The notes under the pieces are model-generated. The model was not told where the DNA came from. It did no database searches and saw nothing but the letters and a program-made list of their open reading frames with translations. Source: Klebsiella pneumoniae (GTDB taxonomy: Bacteria; Myxococcota_A; UBA796; GCA-2862545). Taken from it: DNA of 54,115 nucleotides. This document shows positions 52,189 to 54,115 of the stretch, one piece after another; positions within the stretch are counted from its first letter, which is position 1; each line of letters starts with the position of its first letter. The translations under genes and the position numbers were made by a program. Location: positions 1-54,115 of the forward strand of contig CAMASI010000018.1 of assembly GCA_945861065.1 (NCBI GenBank). The letters are read 5' to 3'.

Positions 52189-53673
52189 CTAAAGGCCGCG
52201 AATCGTTTTGACGTCGTTTGCTGCGCGTTGACCCGAGATGTACGCGCCGTGCGCCCATCCGTAGAAACTGCGCTCTGTGTGTTCACCTGCGAAAATCAAA
52301 ACGTCGTCGACTGGCGCCGCTAGCGTGCTCAGGTCGTCGAGAGAAGCGCCGACCGGTACGGCCGTGTAGCTGCCCATTTGGAAGGGGTCGCTGTTCTGGT
52401 GCGTCACTACCGAATTGATTGGGTCGAGCGCGTCAGGCCAGGACCGCCGCAGCAGCGCCATCATCTCTGCAACGGCTTCGTCGTCGGTCAACGCTTCGAG
52501 GTCCACGGCATAAGAGCCACCGGCGATGATCGATAGCATTGGCTCGCCGGAATATACGTGGAGATTGGTGACCTCCAGGTTGTGGCCGTCGTCTCCCATG
52601 ACAAGGAGGAATTGGTTGTTGGGCCAAAAAGGTGGGTCGGGGAATTCCAAAATCACCTTGGCCAACGTGCCCACGCTCAGGCGTGTCATGGCATCGGCAT
52701 GTGTCGCCGGTAGATTGGGTTGGAAGTTGATCGAGCCCGCTTTGAGCACACCGAGCGGAACCGTGACGACGACTTGTTCTGCGAAAAACGGGCCGCCAGA
52801 CGTGCGCACGAGGGCACCCTCGATGCCCCATTCGATTTCCGTGACGACGTGTTCGAGACGGACGTCGAGGGGCGCTGCGAGCATCGTCGTCATGGCATCG
52901 GCGCCCGACGTGTACATTTTGTAGTCCCCTGGGAATTCTTCCTCTTCCCACCAAGCGCTGAGCGAAAGCGCGTCTTTGTCGAAAGCATAGGCGGCTTCGG
53001 TCTCCCACCACCACACGGCTTGGGTGGCGTTGCTGTCGCTCGGCGCGAGCCCATCGAGCCACCCGACGGCGGTCAGCCCGTCCAACAGCGACTCGTCGAC
53101 GGTGAGGGTCTCCTTGCGGTCGCGCAGCTCGCCGACCTGCCCGCCCATGCGGCCCCAGGCGCGGTCGAGGTCCGCAGTGCTGATCTTGACGCCAGCCGGG
53201 TCGTAGAGGCTTTCGTCGTCGTAGTTGCTGACGAAAGTCTCGATATCCGCGAGGTTGACGACTGCCGTGAGCGGGTTGCTGAAGTCGTCGCCTTCGAGCC
53301 ACTGGGCGCACAACTCGACGGGGATGGGAAACGTCTTGTAGTCGGTATGGATACGGCCGCCGACGCGGTCACGGGCCTCGACGAGCACGACGTCCACACC
53401 GGCTTCCATGAGGGCATTGGCCGCGGCGAGTCCGGCAAGACCTGCGCCAATCACGACGACTTCGTGGCCCTCGGGGGTGAGCGTGGTGTCGTCGGTGTCG
53501 CCGTCGGCATCGGTGTCGGTGTCGGAGTCTGAATCGCTGTCGGAATCGGTGTCGGTGTCGGCATCGGCGTCAGCCTCGGAAGGGCCGACGACGTCGGTCG
53601 CGCCGCTTGGGTCATCTCCCTCTTTGGGGGTACAGGCCATAAGGAGGAGGGCGACGGCGCGGGTTGCGTTCAT
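52189..53673 (-). CDS. flavin amine oxidase lipoprotein
   Basis: A 494-residue lipoprotein (LLMAC, Cys14) with an Asp/Ser/Thr tract at 34-62, then a monoamine/polyamine oxidase fold. The FAD dinucleotide loop is VVVIGAGLAGLAAANALMEAG (Gly77-x-Gly-x2-Gly), with RDRVGGRIHT (101-110), VVVTVPLGVLKAG and the C-terminal FAD segment IFAGEHTERSFYGWAHGAY. It oxidises amines with oxygen, making hydrogen peroxide; the substrate is unknown (polyamine, tryptophan or protein lysine are candidates). Location outside the inner membrane is unusual because FAD must be exported or loaded there. It is the only gene upstream of EamA on this strand, with a 110-bp gap. Confidence 0.9.
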   Translation of the reverse strand: MNATRAVALLLMACTPKEGDDPSGATDVVGPSEADADADTDTDSDSDSDSDTDTDADGDTDDTTLTPEGHEVVVIGAGLAGLAAANALMEAGVDVVLVEARDRVGGRIHTDYKTFPIPVELCAQWLEGDDFSNPLTAVVNLADIETFVSNYDDESLYDPAGVKISTADLDRAWGRMGGQVGELRDRKETLTVDESLLDGLTAVGWLDGLAPSDSNATQAVWWWETEAAYAFDKDALSLSAWWEEEEFPGDYKMYTSGADAMTTMLAAPLDVRLEHVVTEIEWGIEGALVRTSGGPFFAEQVVVTVPLGVLKAGSINFQPNLPATHADAMTRLSVGTLAKVILEFPDPPFWPNNQFLLVMGDDGHNLEVTNLHVYSGEPMLSIIAGGSYAVDLEALTDDEAVAEMMALLRRSWPDALDPINSVVTHQNSDPFQMGSYTAVPVGASLDDLSTLAAPVDDVLIFAGEHTERSFYGWAHGAYISGQRAANDVKTIRGL

Positions 53674-54115
53674 GTTGGAGGCTTAGCCGAGGTCTCACCC
53701 TCCGGCTGCCGCATCAAGCTATGCATCGAAGGGCCCAGGGCGGAAGCCGACCTGTCAATGCCTTCCGTAGCCGCCCGGCCGAGGGTGTGAACCAAACCCG
53801 TTGGTGGCCGTTGGCACCAGTTGCCCTATGGCCGTCGGGCGCGCGGCCCGCCCAAAGCGGTGTCGTACGGCCGCGGAGACGGGCCTGCGGACGCTACCCC
53901 CGGCCGGGGACCCCCGGGCTACGCGGCCCCTCTCCGCGGCCTGCTCAAACGGTTCCTTGCGGCCGCGGCAACGTCCTGTCAGCGCGGGGTGACGCAGGCC
54001 TGTTGGTTCGAAATTTGGATGTGGAGGACCGTCGACGGCTGTCGAATCTCCGGCGGCGGGTTGTGTAGCTTACAGTTCGAGGTGCGGCGGCTGGGCATTC
54101 ATGGGTATCTGGTGC
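53674..54115. other. 442-bp gene-free, GC-rich, highly self-complementary region
   Basis: No convincing ORF, tRNA, tmRNA, SRP or RNase P signature is seen. Several pairings stand out: CACCCTCCGGC (53696-53706) with GCCGAGGGTG (53778-53787), CGGAAG/CTTCCG and GGGCGG/CCGCCC nested inside, and a perfect 11-bp inverted repeat GGCCGCGGAGA (53869-53879) with TCTCCGCGGCC (53931-53941). The latter encloses further GC arms such as CCCCGGCCGGGG. It could be a structured non-coding RNA or a regulatory region; the strand is undetermined. Confidence 0.55.

Noticed and set aside
53664..54068. Plus-strand ORF of 134 codons at the right end
   Set aside because: It is Arg/Pro/Ala-rich, overlaps the structured GC region, and has no ribosome site or family resemblance.
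53674..54115. RNase P RNA, tmRNA or SRP RNA
   Set aside because: A short resemblance (GGAAGCCGACC) to the RNase P 5' end was seen, but the conserved core (GAGGAAAGTCC type) and the tmRNA tRNA-like ends are absent.

Overview
This is a GC-rich, gene-dense chromosomal window dominated by secreted lipoproteins. Three protein families suggest a myxobacterium-like member of Myxococcota, or a relative. These are acidic Cys/Asp repeats of the MopE / thrombospondin-type-3 kind, C-terminal tags with a Cys-x(1-2)-Cys motif followed by a short hydrophobic stretch and an Arg cluster (MYXO-CTERM-like), and DUF2330, DUF1501 and AgmX-like proteins. The taxonomic call is an inference; no rRNA or tRNA gene was seen. 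No mobile element, phage cluster or CRISPR array was recognised.

Layout. 1-288: the end of a frameshifted four-helix-bundle gene, then CGGG-type tandem repeats. 512-6014: three arylsulfotransferase-like (ASST) lipoproteins around a small lipoprotein and the tRNA-modification gene tsaC. 5989-12063: a membrane-bound spermidine-synthase-like protein, a lamin-tail lipoprotein and a TolQ/AgmX-like membrane protein, all on the minus strand. 12225-14351: a helical-repeat protein. 14338-34718: a run of about 15 minus-strand genes, most overlapping or nearly touching. In transcription order these are a lysyl oxidase, a MopE-repeat protein, a five-haem cytochrome c, a multicopper oxidase, a porin, a small secreted protein, a beta-propeller, a barrel-like protein, a MopE/vWA-like lipoprotein, an Stf0 sulfotransferase, a mini-subtilase, a Ser/Thr kinase, an interrupted gene, a YgiQ radical SAM protein and a sulfatase-like lipoprotein. 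34824-37456: a divergent MopE-repeat protein plus a small coupled gene. 37429-41930: DUF2330, a methyltransferase and a second sulfatase-like protein. 41981-45562: ppx and ppk1 tail to tail, with an inverted heptamer repeat between them. 43499-51160: an operon of a MopE-repeat protein, DUF1501, a DUF1549-like c-type cytochrome, a redoxin-like lipoprotein and ppk1. 51248-53673: an EamA transporter and a flavin amine oxidase lipoprotein. 53674-54115: no gene, but strongly self-complementary GC-rich DNA.

How the genes may work together. The 20-kb minus-strand run puts copper enzymes (lysyl oxidase, multicopper oxidase), putative metal-binding MopE proteins, a multihaem cytochrome and an outer-membrane porin in one probable transcription unit. 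This suggests an envelope-located, copper-dependent redox or matrix-crosslinking module, followed by signalling and modifying enzymes (kinase, sulfotransferase, mini-protease). Sulfuryl- and phosphoryl-ester enzymes recur through the window: three ASST-like proteins, one Stf0 and two sulfatase-fold proteins. Other notable points are very short Trp-rich lipoprotein signal peptides, many NTGA start/stop overlaps (several with TTG starts), and two genes whose SD-preceded start is followed within about 20 codons by an in-frame TAA.
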